Below are positions 13,501 through 27,600 of a stretch of 64,000 bases of DNA, in pieces. This stretch comes from Varroa destructor. Its lineage: Eukaryota; Arthropoda; Arachnida; Mesostigmata; Varroidae. Every line of letters begins with the position of its first letter. The first letter of the stretch is position 1. The notes under the pieces are model-generated. The model saw only the letters and a list, made by a program, of their open reading frames with translations. It was not told the DNA's origin and ran no database searches. Both the position numbers and the translations under genes were made by a program. Location: positions 50,345,885 to 50,409,884 of the forward strand of contig NW_019211454.1 in assembly GCF_002443255.2 (NCBI RefSeq), given 5' to 3'.

Positions 13501-16500
13501 GCGTTCCTCGCATACGAGAGTTCATGCGCCAAAGTCGCGGACAAGACGAAGCGGCTAACGGAAATGATGTCTTCCGTTTTAATTTATATGTATATTTCGC
13601 TGACACAAGTTTTCTTTTTATTGCTCTAGAACTCGTGCTGATGTTTTTATCTTATAGTGTGCAGTTTTGATGTACATACATATATAGAGTAGAAAGCTTC
13701 TTGATCATTTGAGCGTCCCTGTTTTACTTTAGTATAGAAAACATGCATACGGTACGTATGTATGTTATAAATATACAGTATATATTTGTCAAGTCTTTTT
13801 CGAATTTGTGTTTGTCCCACCCCGTCTGTATTTCGTACATACATATGAAGGAATAGGTGTCTGAGCTGCTTGACCTCCTATCGACATATTGCGCCGCTAT
13901 AAACAGTTTGCGTCTCAGAACTTTTGAAAGTAATGTCGATCCCTTTGCTATCTTTGATAAATACGATAATCCCTAACCATATATGTAGTAGAAATGAGCT
14001 GCAGTAGTTAATGCAGACCGAGCGCAACTCGTTAGCTGTGCAACACATTTGAAAGTAGAGGGTAACTATTTCATGACTTAACGATTGATCCATCACTTTT
14101 ATGAAGTACGGCCATACACGCGCATGCAAACATACGCTCGTTTCAACCTTAAACTGAACCCTTTGGTCTTGTAAACGAACTTGGCTTGATGAGCTTTGAT
14201 TTTGGTTAGCCGATTTTTTTTATCCGTTTTTTTACATGTGCTTTTATAATTAAGTAAAGCGATTTCATCGCAACAGAAATAGGGTCGGTCTATTTCTCGC
14301 TAGAATTTGTAGACAACTGCTGTTTTTTTTGGGCTTATTGAATTTGAAACTGTAGCGAATCATACGGGGGAGAAGGGAGCACCCCGTGAAGAAAAATAGC
14401 CCCAAAAAAAGGCACTACGAAATCAATCAACTACCCTTTGACCAAGCACGCGAAAACCAAATCAAGTTTTTATCTGAATAGTACTGACTTAGTTATAATG
14501 CTGACCGCTTTACGTGCAGGAGTCACCCTAGCCCGGTGTGACCCTACCTAGAGTGACGAAGTGCGTAGATAAGATGCCGCCATTAATTATCTTTTGGAGT
14601 CATTTGTCAAATTCTCGGTGCTATAATGGCAACAGACGCATATTGTATCCACGTCGACTAGAAAAATCGAGATTATGATGTGACTATTTATGGCAAATCC
14701 AAAAAGGAACTGTTAGAACTTCTGTGGAAACAAGCAACAAACCTCCCGTTCATTCAAGAAATAGATCAAAATGGAAACGACATGATGTACTCTAGGTGAT
14801 TAACGATTTTTAGGAAGCAACGGACTATTAAAACGGGGCCTGAATAGGATCAAAATAGCCATGCCCAAAATTTAGACGATCTAGACTTTCCTAGTTTAAG
14901 AATATCAAGCGTTTCTGACTGCTCTAGTCTATCAAATACTATAGTAATCTTTAAACATTCGTAATCTATTGTTCTCTTTAATCGGACATCAGCGCCTCCT
15001 TGCTTTCCCAATAGTTGCGAGGCAGTCTATCTTACTCTGTCCTTTTTTCGAGACTTATCGAGTGGAATCCTTCGGCCCAAGTCTACTTCATTGTAGTATA
15101 TCGCAGCCCACAAAAAGGAAACGATCAATGCTTTCAAATGATTAACTCTACGCGATCAGCTATTATCACAAACAACATATTAACCATAGGCGCTACTGAG
15201 TGCCTGTTTGTCGTATCAATGCTTAAGTATGTACTGAATATACATACACAGCCGCTAAGGGTCAACGGAAATATTGCATTGTAAACGCTACGTATAAGTT
15301 AACAACAAAGTTAAAGGCAGGCATATTTTACTCTTGTGTAATTACAGCATGGAAGACAAATGTCAGCTTTCGAGTTCACGATATTGGATAAAGGATCATA
15401 GCAGAATATGTAGGAAAAATAATATAGGCAATGAACCAGCTGCATAAAGAGTGGTATAGTTTCCACTTCCTTTCCACTTATCGTTATCATATGACCCATA
15501 GTAATGGTAAGCCACCTTATGATGTATCAAAAAATCGTAAGGATAGGTGCCACATAAACACGTAATGTAATATTGTACACGATATGGCATGTACTGTAGT
15601 GCGAGGAAACACTCTCCCCTCGCAACACTTGTCTCCCCTAATCGCCCCCATAAGCTCAAACCTCTCCTATTAAAAAAAAACCATAAATTTTTTTGAATAC
15701 CAGAAATATTTTTGGATAATACTGAATAGCACGAAACCTAAAGACAATGTTTGCCAAAAACACAGTAAGGCTTTATGTGTCTTGAGAACAATTTATTTAC
15801 TTTTTAACGATTTCCATACCATAGTGTCCTGGATGCATCATCCGTTCCTCTGCATGCAGCCTCTCACTCGATGAGGACCGCCTCTGGCATTTTCTCCCGT
15901 TAGATTATTCTGTACCGCTGCGTCACTCGTATAGCTACCATTATTTAGATCTAAAGGCAAAAAGCAACGGGTATTGCGCAGGATGGGGCGATCGGCATCT
16001 GTTGAATGCCTTTTTGTATATTGATGCATGTCGGGTATCTTGAAGCTACTTCTTAAACGGCAGACTCTGCATATGCAAGTCAAGAAGCGATTCTAGACTA
16101 ACCCTGCGCAGGGGGCGAATGCTATGTTCAAAGGAGAGACCGACAGTGTCGTCATATTATAAAAAGGGTCGAAGAGTAAAAAATAAGAAAAGAGGAAATT
16201 CATTGGTACACAATCATTAAACAAATGTGTAGAGGTTCAACAATTGAAATTAGTCGATCAGCCTTATTACTAGCTTACACAAATAGAAGAATTCAGAATC
16301 ACCAACACGGCGACGATGCCCAAATTAACAGCGTTGGCCCGTTCGACAAAAAGACGTGTTCCTAATAAAGCTTTGGCACGAGGCTTAACATCAACAAACA
16401 ACTAAAGGAATAATAACAAGCGGTCATACGACAGAGGTTTTTATTGCAGTTCATGCAGAGTCAAATGTCCTATTTCTTCTAACTTGGGATTATTACTGGG

Positions 16501-18420
16501 TCGGACGTATGGCTATCCTTCGATCAAAATCTTTGCTTAGTTGTCGCTCGCGTACTTGATTCTGAACACAACTATATGGATCTTTCGAAAGAGAGATAAT
16601 GGCTGATAGCGCATAGGCGAGGGAAGAAGTCCGAAAATAAGGAACCCTCTCAGAGTGGATGCCGGGTGGAAAAGAGGTTTCTGAACAGCTAAAATTGGCG
16701 TGAAATAACAGGAGAGAGGAAAAGGCGCCATAGTAGCCAACGAACGAGTTGAAGACGCAGATTAAGTTACAAGGATGAAGCAAGACGAATGAAGTCTCTT
16801 TTATTTTGTCTATCTCTATGGGTTGCCCATTGGCAAAGCCACTAGAATGAAGCGCCATGGTTCAGTGCGTAGGAGTCCTTGGGGAAGGATCCCACATGCT
16901 TAGCCAAAGACATTAAGCCCTCCACTTTTATAATCGTCTCAATATTGTTTACAGGACACTCGCACTCTTATAGATTCCTACAGATCTGAAGTAAGCGAAA
17001 TAGTTACGGTAGTCAGGAAAAACGAAGATCGAAACGGTACTTCGATGTGGATATATAGTGAAATAGTCTATCATACATATATGTTAGGTTTTAAGATCGC
17101 GGTTAACTAGAAAATTTTGCATATACACATTGTTGTTAACAAGGAAAAAGAAAAATAGATTTATGTAATATCTACATACGAGAACTAAATCGGATCTGTT
17201 TAACTCTACAATACCTTCCTCCGGCGCTGAAGTTTAATGCGCTCAAGTATAAAAATCTGGATAAGTGTAACTATTAACTATAATATGGCTTAATGCAAAA
17301 CCCATACATAACACCGCTGTGGATGTAAAGGAGTTATATCCGTTTAACGCTCGTTGTAATTCATCATTTAATAGACGATAATAATGTACAATTAGAGATT
17401 TTCTCAGTATGTTTATTGATAAATACTTCACTTTGCATATTATTCATAAGCAAGAAAAAGTCAACCTTCTAGGCTAAATGGAGACAAGTATTTACTCTAA
17501 ATAAAAAAAAAAAAAACAATATTATATGCGCCTTGTTTTTAGCACATCCCAATTCTAGACGAGCTTGAGAAAGATGCAGAAGGCAAAACGTCAAAAGAAA
17601 GGCAGCTCATCAGCGGCGGCTAATGCTGTCGACGGCACGGAAGTCCACGATGCAATTTTCTACCGCTGTTATTGGCAGACTTTGGAATCTTCTCCATTTT
17701 TGCTATCGGCCATTATGCCCTACGTGAAAACTCAAATACCATAGGCTGCGACGATACCTGCTCAATAGGTATCAATGATCTAACGGTCTCGGGTTTGTCT
17801 CAAGGGATCTCGTCGACGCGCTCTCGAACATCCTCTTTCTTCGAGCAAGATCGATTCATTTAGAAACGTTACGGACATCGATAGCCGTATTTCAGGAGAA
17901 CTGCGAGATAACGTGAGATCCACCAGATGGGAAAGATCGTATGGTCATCTAGTCATAGTCTCACATGTTATTATAGGATCTAGGAGAGGTCACTACCCGA
18001 TGTCGCTGTTTCTACTATTGTTGCATATAATGTTCATGGGCTGGAATGGGGGCAGACTCGTCAGGCTGAGAGTCTAAACGGGTCAGACGTATCCGAAATA
18101 ACACCACAAGAAAAAGAAGCGAGCTTTTGGGCTTCGAAATATCTAATAGTAGATGCCCAACTAGTATTTTTTATAGGTAATTTCAATGATATTATAGTTG
18201 TTATAACCGCAATCAGTTATATTGTTAGTACGTTTAAAAGGTTCCGTGGCGTTCGTAACCTTTCGTCAGAGTGTTCTTGTATCAACTTGTAGTACCATTC
18301 TATCAGTACAGTTTAAAAGCAAAAGTGTAGATAGCGTGGCAATTTTATGCAACTTTAAAGCACAAAAGCTTACGTTGCTCATCATGCATGAAATTTAATT
18401 GTTTTCATTTGTCCTTGCAG

Positions 18421-18665
18421 ATGCTGATATCGGACCTGGTACGGCGTTTCACGTGTATATATATGGTTACGGTTGTGCTTCTCGAATCCGTACTATCTCT
18501 TCCAACAAGGGAGCAGATTCTAGAACTGTATCATCGAGCACCACAGCATATCAAGGATGCTCTCGCAAGGCATGGAATACACGCGCACAATTTACCCAGC
18601 CCAGCGTCCTTGGCAACGCTGCACACCTCTTCCCTTATCGCTAACCATCCAGGACTTGCGAACAG
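18421..18665 (+). CDS. Spätzle-like gene, coding exon 1 (signal peptide)
   Basis: Residues 1-81 and two bases of codon 82. The ATG at 18421 directly follows an acceptor with a T-rich tract (ending CCTTGCAG), so 5' untranslated sequence should lie in an upstream exon. The start is chosen because a basic then hydrophobic leader follows (VTVVLLESVLSLP), typical of a signal peptide. Residues about 28-60 are amphipathic and Ala/His-rich. The donor is AACAG then GTAACTT, phase 2. An in-frame ATG at 18388 lies in the presumed intron and would only matter if transcription began nearby. Confidence 0.75.
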
Positions 18666-21600
18666 GTAACTTCTTGGGGCAACATTTGTCCGGGATGGGT
18701 GCTGTCTATTAATATCTGGCAACTCGAGAACACACGTGTTGGTGCTTATGCAGCTGACATATATATGCGCGAACCATTCTAAGAGCTCATATATGTAGGC
18801 GCATTTAGTATTTAATTCAGGTTCATTTTCACTGTGTACTTGTTCAGGGTCGTTAGTTTGCTTACCTGTAAAATTGGTCTTCATAGATAGTAAAATAAAG
18901 TGCTTTCCTCAGTACGTTTTGCACAACATAAACCTATTGATTCTTCTGCTGCTAAGCCCTGTCAGTCACGTCCAATGAGCATAACTACGTTCAAATGATG
19001 AAGTATCTCTAATTAACTATAATAGGATGCACATCATTTACATCATCACTTTCATTAATTAAGCTTTTTCTACATAAGAACCCAGAGATCCTGGTAGGCC
19101 ACCATATTCAGGATAGCGGTTGTTTTTAGGGGCAAATCAAAAGTGCACCCAATCATCTTTGTTATAGCAACTCTGAGCAGATGGATGCAAAACGTTTTAA
19201 AAACCCGGTCTTCGATATACCAATGGCAATGCAAACTAACATCAATAATTGGTTTTTCGTTCTGAGTGACACCTGTCGATGATCTAGAGCCTGTGACCGT
19301 TTAGCAAACCTCGTTCTTAATAATTGTGCATTTACACATTAGTACAACATTCTATTGAATTTATCACGACGATAAATGCAGTTAGTAGCGAAAAAAGTGG
19401 AAAGTGGTAAAATTAAAAATGAAATACGCGGTAATTTTGTATGATCTCTCTCTCTCTCTCAGCGCATTCGCCGGCCGGCTAAACCTCCATGCTCTCGCCT
19501 CTCGGGCGCAGGCCATTCTGAAACGGCCCCCAAGCCAACTACCTTTCCCGATTCCATCATTCAACAAGAACAACAACAATAACGCGGCCCAACTTCAGCG
19601 AAGAAGCGGCTTGGTTCTATCATTTCCTATTAAGAAGCCTCAACAGCAGCAGCAGCAGCAAATGTCTGTAGGAGTCGATGGCAACGACGACACAATTTCA
19701 CGACAGTTGTCCTCATCTCGGGCCTTGGCAGGACCCCCTCCTCAGATCGTTACCGTTCCTCCTCATATAGAGGGACTCCAACTGAGCAATCATCATATAA
19801 AACGTAACATTCTACTAGCCTTTTTTTTTTAAACTAACCCTTTTAATTTTGTTAAAAAAAAAGTTGATTTAATTAATATCCTTATAGGAATCTGTAGCTA
19901 TTCAATAATTGAGCCAAGCATTTCGTTGTCTTCGTCGTCGTCGTCGTCAACGAGCAAAGCTGTCGCTAACTGAGTTTCTAGGTGAACGAAAATCGAAACT
20001 GAGTTTTCACCGGTATTACCTTAAATTACGCATCATATTCATGTTAAAATGACTCCGTTTGCAACTGTTAGCTATCCAGAATTTTAATCGTGCGCTCCTG
20101 TTGCATCTTACGAAGGCTTGTGTATACATACGTATGCAGACGATCTGACTGACTTTTGCTGATATCTTGTTTTGCTTGTGGAAAGAAGCTGTGAGCACCA
20201 TTATCAACTTTGGTCCACCAGCAGCTTCGACGCCTTCATCTCCGTCTCCATCAGATAGCATCATCACCGGTCGACCAATGCAAGAAGGCCAATTGCCTGT
20301 GAAACCATTGACGCCACCCACACCGTTGCCCTCTGTTCCTATTCCTCAACCCTCTAGCGGCCTCGAACCGATTATCCAGGTTACCAAAACGCAAAAGCAA
20401 CAGCGTCCAGAAACTGTTGTCAGCGCACGAAGCTTTAGCAATCCGGTACGTCATTCTGTATAGCGAACAGTAACAACAACACGACGCTGTTCGTACAGCC
20501 GCACGGTCACACACACGTCCTTTAGGAAACCCATGAATCAACCAGTATTTAACAAACCGTATGGCTAACGGCCCGCCTTGCTACGAAAGCCACCATCATG
20601 CAGCTTTAGTCTTTTACCGAGACTTACTTTTTTGAACGTAAACCAGAGCATCGCCTGAATTCTGCTCCATCTTAGCTATAATTTCTCTTTACGTTCTGTG
20701 TTGAAGACTAACGTGCTTAACATTACGCGTGTCTCTCAACGCTCAAGGACGCTAGACACAATTTGAGTAGGCTCAGATTAGACAGTAATAAAGAAACGGA
20801 GGCATTTAAAAAATGGCGGGATAATGAACAATATTAACGTTACAGTTCGATGACAACCCGCTCTCACGACCGCTATCGGTGCCCCTTAATGTGCGCAACC
20901 CCAAATATGAATATGGCGGTTTCGTGCCAATCTCAACCAATGGAGGCGGCGGGGGTAGCACGAGCATCAATAGCGCCGCGGCCTCGCCAGCGACGAATTT
21001 CGTACTGTCGTCTCCTGCCGTTCGATCTGAGAAGCACGTTCATTTTGCTAATGGATTTGTTATTGAAGAGGAGCCAGCTGCCAGTTCCCCAAGAATATCC
21101 GGTTAGTGCTTAGCAAACTTCCGCTCTAGCTTTTCACGTAAAGGCACGCCTTTGACATTGCACCTCTATCAATCACTTAACCAAAATTACCATGTTATGG
21201 TTTGATGCATGGTGGCGATATTCGCTGGCGTATTTGCATCTCGTTCTATCTTTCTATAGTAGGTAAATACGATGGATTTTTTCCTCTAGTGTACGGGCTG
21301 CTAGCACAATGTCACTGTTCTCCCCTCTTATGTAGTCCAACCACTTTGTCTCTTATAATTTCTGCGCTATAAATGAAGTTGTTTATGGGATTTGGCTTAG
21401 TTACTCGTCTGAATTTTCCTAGATGTCGTGCTCGCGTACAGATCAAACCACTCGCTACGTTTTTGAACAGGCTGTTTTAAAATAAGTTATAATGTGTCCG
21501 TCGGCGAAGATTCACGAAAGATTCGGATTTTCCAGAGCCACAGCCGTCATCGAGTGTTTTGTAGTAGACCGTTGTAGCCTTGCTTATTACCGGTATTCCG

Positions 21601-24600
21601 ATTTTATGAGGGTCCGTCTTGAGTTTAAGAAAGTAAAAAATCGAGGTACCTTTTATTTACTGTCGCCCTGCGTTGATCCGATTTAACATGAACTTACGGT
21701 GCTAGCCATTTTGCTGTGAGATGATCAATACAACTGTAGCAATTGTAAAAGCTCTTAGCGTCACAATAACACGGAAGTATCCATGGGAATATGTGTCTAT
21801 TCGACTTCCATCATCACCTTAGCTTATTTTCGTTTAAGAAACGTTTCCTTGTCCACCTTCACCCGAATTTTTTTTCGTCCATCTCAATTGTAGTCATCTT
21901 GGTTATTTGCGAAATTCTAGCGGCGGCTGTTTGCATTATGTCAACCATCGACATTGTTGTTGTTGTTAGCATAAATACTATTGCTGATGCTGTTGATACT
22001 ACACACTTCCCTAGATAGGTCTTTTATCCTGTTTTCTGCTTCCCCTTCTTCATTGCTTCTCTTCTTTATTATAAATATATATATGACGCTGCTGTTAGTG
22101 CGATTTAAGCTATTCGCCCACAGGCCACTCTGAAAAGCCCATAATAATACTTCCGCTTGCGTTTTATAATTTAGCCATAATATGCTAGATTTGGCAAATA
22201 ATTATTTGTTTACCACCATTTAGCACTGAAAGCATGCGTTACGATCGCTTTGAACGCACCAGGCTGCAAAGGCACTGTTACTCTATTTATTAAGTGATTG
22301 GCTTTAGCCTGCACAGCCAATAGGCTCTCCAAACGCTATCTATCTTTTTCGTTTTAAAAAGCGCGGCAATAACAACAAGCATGTGACGAAAGCGCCACGT
22401 AAACATTCTCATTGTTTCTGTTACAATACATCAAACGGCTTCGCGGTAGCGTCGGCTGGCATGGAGACTGCATGATGACTCAAACCGTTACCGGTAGAGA
22501 TAAGAATACAAATTTTGGGTGTTATATTGACCTGCTATTATTAAAGTTCATTTTTATACACTTAAATTCAACAGCTTTTGAAATATTTATGTCAATGCCG
22601 TAATCATTAACTGGCAATAATTTCAATTCCGGCACAATTCGCAAACAAAACAAACCAAAGTAACCGAAACGCATTTAGCCAAACGTTTTTCTTTTTTAAA
22701 CCCAAGACCGCAACGGATTACGTTCACTTCCAGTCCTAAATTCTGCCGGTGGCCGATGATATTAATTAAACCTGATAAGGTTTCTGATGCTTCGAATAAC
22801 GCTTGCGTTCGGCCAACTTTTAGTTACTTTGCTCAAATACATTTGACTGTGCATACGGATACGTAAACTCATACGTATACAATGTATACGTTTATATGTG
22901 TTTGCTTGCAGAGCTGAGGACACATTAGGGCGTAGCCACACTTTATCTCATGCTCGAAACCAGCCCTCAGAAAACTGTCTACTCGCCTTATGTACATATA
23001 TATAAATGATTGCCATTGTGCTCCTTGGCATTATCCCATCAGTGGACGAGCGATACGATAAAGGATGGCAGTCTTCTAATAGTAGCATTTTCAGAGCGTC
23101 ATTGAACTGCCGTGCGCTGAGCAGCGTCTTCCGTTGCACAGCGATAGGTCGTAATTGTAGCAAAAGCAATCTCTTTTTCTGTTTTTTTTTCCTTCTTTGT
23201 ATCACTGGCCATCCATCTTTAGGAGCTGAATGGCAGTCTTAGTAAGCCGCGTGAGAAACGACATGGAAAACGGGAATTGGAGAAGCCAGGCGCCTCAGAG
23301 CAAATTTTGAGATGTGAGGTCCGCTGACTAACTGGATCCAGTCTGGGGGGTTAACTAGGTGGTCGGCAAATTACTTGATCGACGGAAAAATGAACGCATA
23401 AAGGGGGCAATTGGTACGACGCGATAACTGAGCGAGGTAGCTGATGCTGTTGCTCCTGCTGCTGCACGCCCGCTCGCTCATAATAAAATGCACGCTACTC
23501 CGCCATCATCGAACCCTCACGCCGCATTTAACGTCTTTTTTCTCGCGGTGAAAACTTGCTAGCCCCAACAGGCACACAGAACGGCAACTGTTGATGCCGC
23601 AGCGCTACGGTCGCCGAGAGAAGCCATTAATGCTTCCTATTCGTTTAGCAGAAGTGGCTTCGGCCATAGTTTGGCTGGGCCAACAGATCGCGGATATTTG
23701 TGTCTCTTTTGGCGTAGCTCCCTTTTACAGGGGGTCAACTAAGGAGAGTCGGTGGCCTTTGCGAAAAATATAGGACTACAGCATTAAGTCAGGAGAAGAT
23801 GGTGCCGTTGTGCCAATAATTTCATTGCTGCATCGACGAGCATCGGACAAACATCCAAATTCATATACTCATTAGCATCATGCGCCACTTCACGGTGGTA
23901 GTTGTTTAAAGAATTTGTTCACGAGCCAGAATCTTGCGCAATGCATGCTCACTGTTTCAACGTGGATCGAAGCTGCTGGGCAGACGTAAAATGTACTGTT
24001 AGGTCTGATGATCCTGAAAGATCTCGCAAAAGCAGTGTATTAATAGTATATTTTGAAGCTTTTCCTTGTGCGCGCCAACAAAGACGGAGATGGCTATTGT
24101 GTATTAATGAAGACTACGGGCACTGGAAACATGAACGTATTTGTTTAGTCGTTAATAGTCTATTTGCTTCAATTGTCACTCTAGATAAATGACAATATTC
24201 TAAAGAAGAATACGTAAAGAAGGCTAGATCAAAACAAGTTACCTGTCTTCGATTGTGTCGCTAGTTCTCATTCGTGCTAACTGCAAGTTATTGTTGCTGG
24301 CCACAGTAGCAATATAGTTGCTGCTGTAAGTGCCAGTAACTTTTTTTTTATTAGCCTTAAGTTAGAGCCCATTACTCAAGTCCGTTCTTAATTATGCTGT
24401 TAGGACAGGTTTGTCTATTGAGCGTTCTAACTCGTTGAATGTCAGATAGATATTAATGTTTGCAGAAATCATGATTTACTTAGTTCTGTAATAGATGATG
24501 GTGGTGAGATCGTATTAAACCTTGTTTTCAACTCACACGGATTCAGCGGTATATGTTGTTCGTTCGATGCCGTATGTAGGTATGATAGATACGTTGCTAC

Positions 24601-27600
24601 GTCTTTTTCTGGTGGCTATGCTTGTTGGATGACTATGCTGTTTGTGCCTGTTGGGAGCCGGGCGGGGTAACTAACACGTTGACGCTGACCTGCCATGACG
24701 TTCGTTCACTGCACGCGCTACTGCGATGGCGTCTCTATTTCGCAATGGGGTCTCCTCGCGATGGTGTTGACTGAGCAGGACACGTGTACTGATCGCTCGA
24801 TCATCCAGGACCGGTGGTTCCGGGAGCCGTGGTGCGGGACATTGCGCCATACAACCTCGTCAAGAAGACAACGGCGCTCGTCGAGACCTGCCAGACTTCG
24901 AAACAGGACTTCTGCGTCATGGATGACGAAAGCTACCCCAAGTAGGTTGTTTTCGTTATTGTTACTTTTGATGTAAAATTTAATGGCTGGAAAGTATAGT
25001 AGTCGGGTAAGAAGTACAAAGAACTACAGTAAGAGTCGCTGATCTATAATAGGGGGGCGCTGAGGGTCGCGGCTCCAAAGAAAGAGATCCTGGTCTGTGT
25101 CGCATGGGCAGGATTTGAACTTAGCCTCTCCGTTTAGTAAGCTGCCGCATTATCATTGCGGTTTCGATACTGTACCCATCATATGTGAAAGCTAAACACA
25201 TGAAACGTTTATGTACGCTGCTCTCGGGAACTGGAAAAAAAAACTACGTTTAAAAGAACGACTATATTTTAACTGAATTTGTCTAAGAAATGTCGTCCTT
25301 TGTTGTTGGTGTTATGTGACATAGCTCGATAACGAAAAATCTAAATGGGTAGAAAAAACGTCGAGAGTGCCACCCTAGTGTTTTAGTAAACTGGTACGGT
25401 AGAGAGAATCCACATAAATAGTATCAATAAAAGCATATTGATCTCTAAATAGCAACGTTTGCGTCAAACACCATTCTATTAAGTGCGTTGTTAGCACCAC
25501 AGCAGCCGGGTTTAACTAGTCGTATCGATTCAACTCTCATTGGTGCTAGCTATGATGATTGATCACATCATAAAAAGGAAAATACCTTAAAATAAGGATT
25601 TGCTGCTGGCAATTCAGCATTAGCTCAAAGAAATGACGGCACCAAAAGCATCAGGGTTCCGATCTTATTGAACGGCGATAATGGAGAGTACATGTGATTC
25701 GCCAAGCTATATTACTGAAGCATTGAATTGTATCACACCAGAGGCGCGTCATCTCCATGGAAAACCTCGTTTTTAACTACTGTGCTACTGTGGAAGACTT
25801 TGTAAAATAGTCAGAAAAAAAAACGTCAGATATCAAATCTCCGCGTTCACAGTTCCTGTAACTGGCTTTTTCAATAACCTGTTACGCCATCAGTGAGAAG
25901 GCCATGCGGACGCTGGTTGTCTGCTCATATGACGCACACCACTTACAACTTTCAGATAAAACTTTCTTTCGGGGAAGCGTATCGCTGGCTTCTTTAATTC
26001 GTCATAGATGTATAGTTTTTTCATACGAGTTACTACGATCACGCCCGTGTGTGTAACGGATATACGGATAGCTACCTACGCCTGCAATAATAATCATATT
26101 AGCTAAACAAGTTGGGTTGATTGCACCGTCATCGTATTATATGATGACATGTTGGTAACAAAGGAGATCGCCATGTAGATGGAGAACGCTTGCGAGTCAA
26201 TGGATTGTATCGAGGTGATTAGTTCCGTTATGCAGCTGTGGCGTGTTGCTGATGCGACCGTTATAGTTATTTTACCATCGCTTCTCAATGAATTTCTGAT
26301 CAACTAGCTGTGCTAAGGACATTAGAAGCGCTGTTTGATGGTGAAACCGTCACGCATCAGCCCAACAGGCCGTAGACGTCACTCGTCACGAAACATTGTG
26401 GCACTGGCGCGTTGCTATCACTTTTGTTACGATTAGTATAAAGAGGATTAGCTGAAAAACAACGTCCCTATCGAAAGCGTGTCGATCAGACTGCGTCCGC
26501 AAGGCTTCGAAGCTACAGAAAACGGCTGGATACCATGAACGTAAACATGTAAACGTCAATGTGGCTAGCAAGAAATATACTGACAATTTAGAAAAGACCG
26601 GAACATAACGTCAGATAGTTACGTACAGAACAAAACCCTTATACTAAACCGTACTTTACAAATAACTTAGAGTCAACAGTCTTCTTATATGTCTTTATCC
26701 TCTACTGAATGCTTAATCACGCACGTTTGACCGTATGCTGTTGTTAGTGTTAGCTCACATCTTTACAGTTAGCTCAAAATCGTACATACATGATTTTTGC
26801 AAATGACCAAATACAAAGTTCATGGGACACAAAAATCAAGTTCTGACGTTAAACTAAAAGCAGTTCGTACAGTTATTATTCTATGCAGTTAATCACTAAT
26901 GCTGCACACATACTTAGTATTTCGCCATGTCAAAGGGGTGGATTTCCTAGAATAACTTTCTCCATCTTCCATTCACGCCTGAAAACGCACAGACTTTTCA
27001 TTGGGTGAAAACCGGACGAGTATCAGTGGAAAAAGGTCGAGGGAAACTTCGGCCGACACACATGTCTGCGTGCCCACTATTTGTCGTTGGCAGACAGAAT
27101 ACTGATACTAATTTGATCACTATAGTTAATATAAGCGAAATGTTGATACTGAGCGGTATTTACTATCGGGAGCGGCAACGCATATTGTTGTACTTGTATA
27201 GATAACAAGTGACGAAAACATTAGTTAGGCAGTCCTATTTAACTTCGTAGTTTATTAATGCAAGTTCTTTTAATCCGCAGGACGTGGAGTGGTAGAATAT
27301 CACTGGAGTGATAGAAGTCCTACTTGATGCACGATAGGCACATACGTATCAGGGCTGGTACAGTAGACTTTCGCATGATCAATGCGGAAATAGACACTAA
27401 ATTGAGGATCATTCCAACAAGCAATGATGTGCCAGGTGACGAAGGCCTATAGCTGTTAGACATCGAAAAGCGAACTCGACAGTTTGTTGTTAGCTAACAA
27501 ATCCTTTGCTTAACAGAGAGGTGAAAGACCAGCTAGAACTAATATATGTTTAGAGAGTTGAGACAAGAATAAGCACGCATCGGTCCTACTTATACGCTTC

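Larger units (their letters stand above)
1..18420. other. Upstream non-coding region, no supported gene
   Basis: About 18 kb before the first recognisable coding exon. Open frames are short, lie on both strands and resemble no family I know. Most of the DNA is AT-rich, with GC-richer patches near 3840-4530, 7600-8520, 10380-10990 and 11930-12300 that could be regulatory DNA, untranslated exons or exons of an unrecognised gene. It also holds an (AT)10 tract at 2206-2225 and a short CCTAA-like stretch near 11087-11103. If the candidate first exon ending at 4529 is real, most of this region is a first intron of about 13.9 kb. Confidence 0.5.

Noticed and set aside
16493..16858. 121-codon minus-strand frame
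   Set aside because: No recognisable family, no supporting splice sites; an overlapping second frame is also open.
18388..18420. Earlier in-frame ATG extending the Spätzle-like N-terminus by 11 residues
   Set aside because: It precedes a clear acceptor (polypyrimidine tract and CAG at 18420), so it is probably intronic; the shorter start gives a better signal peptide.
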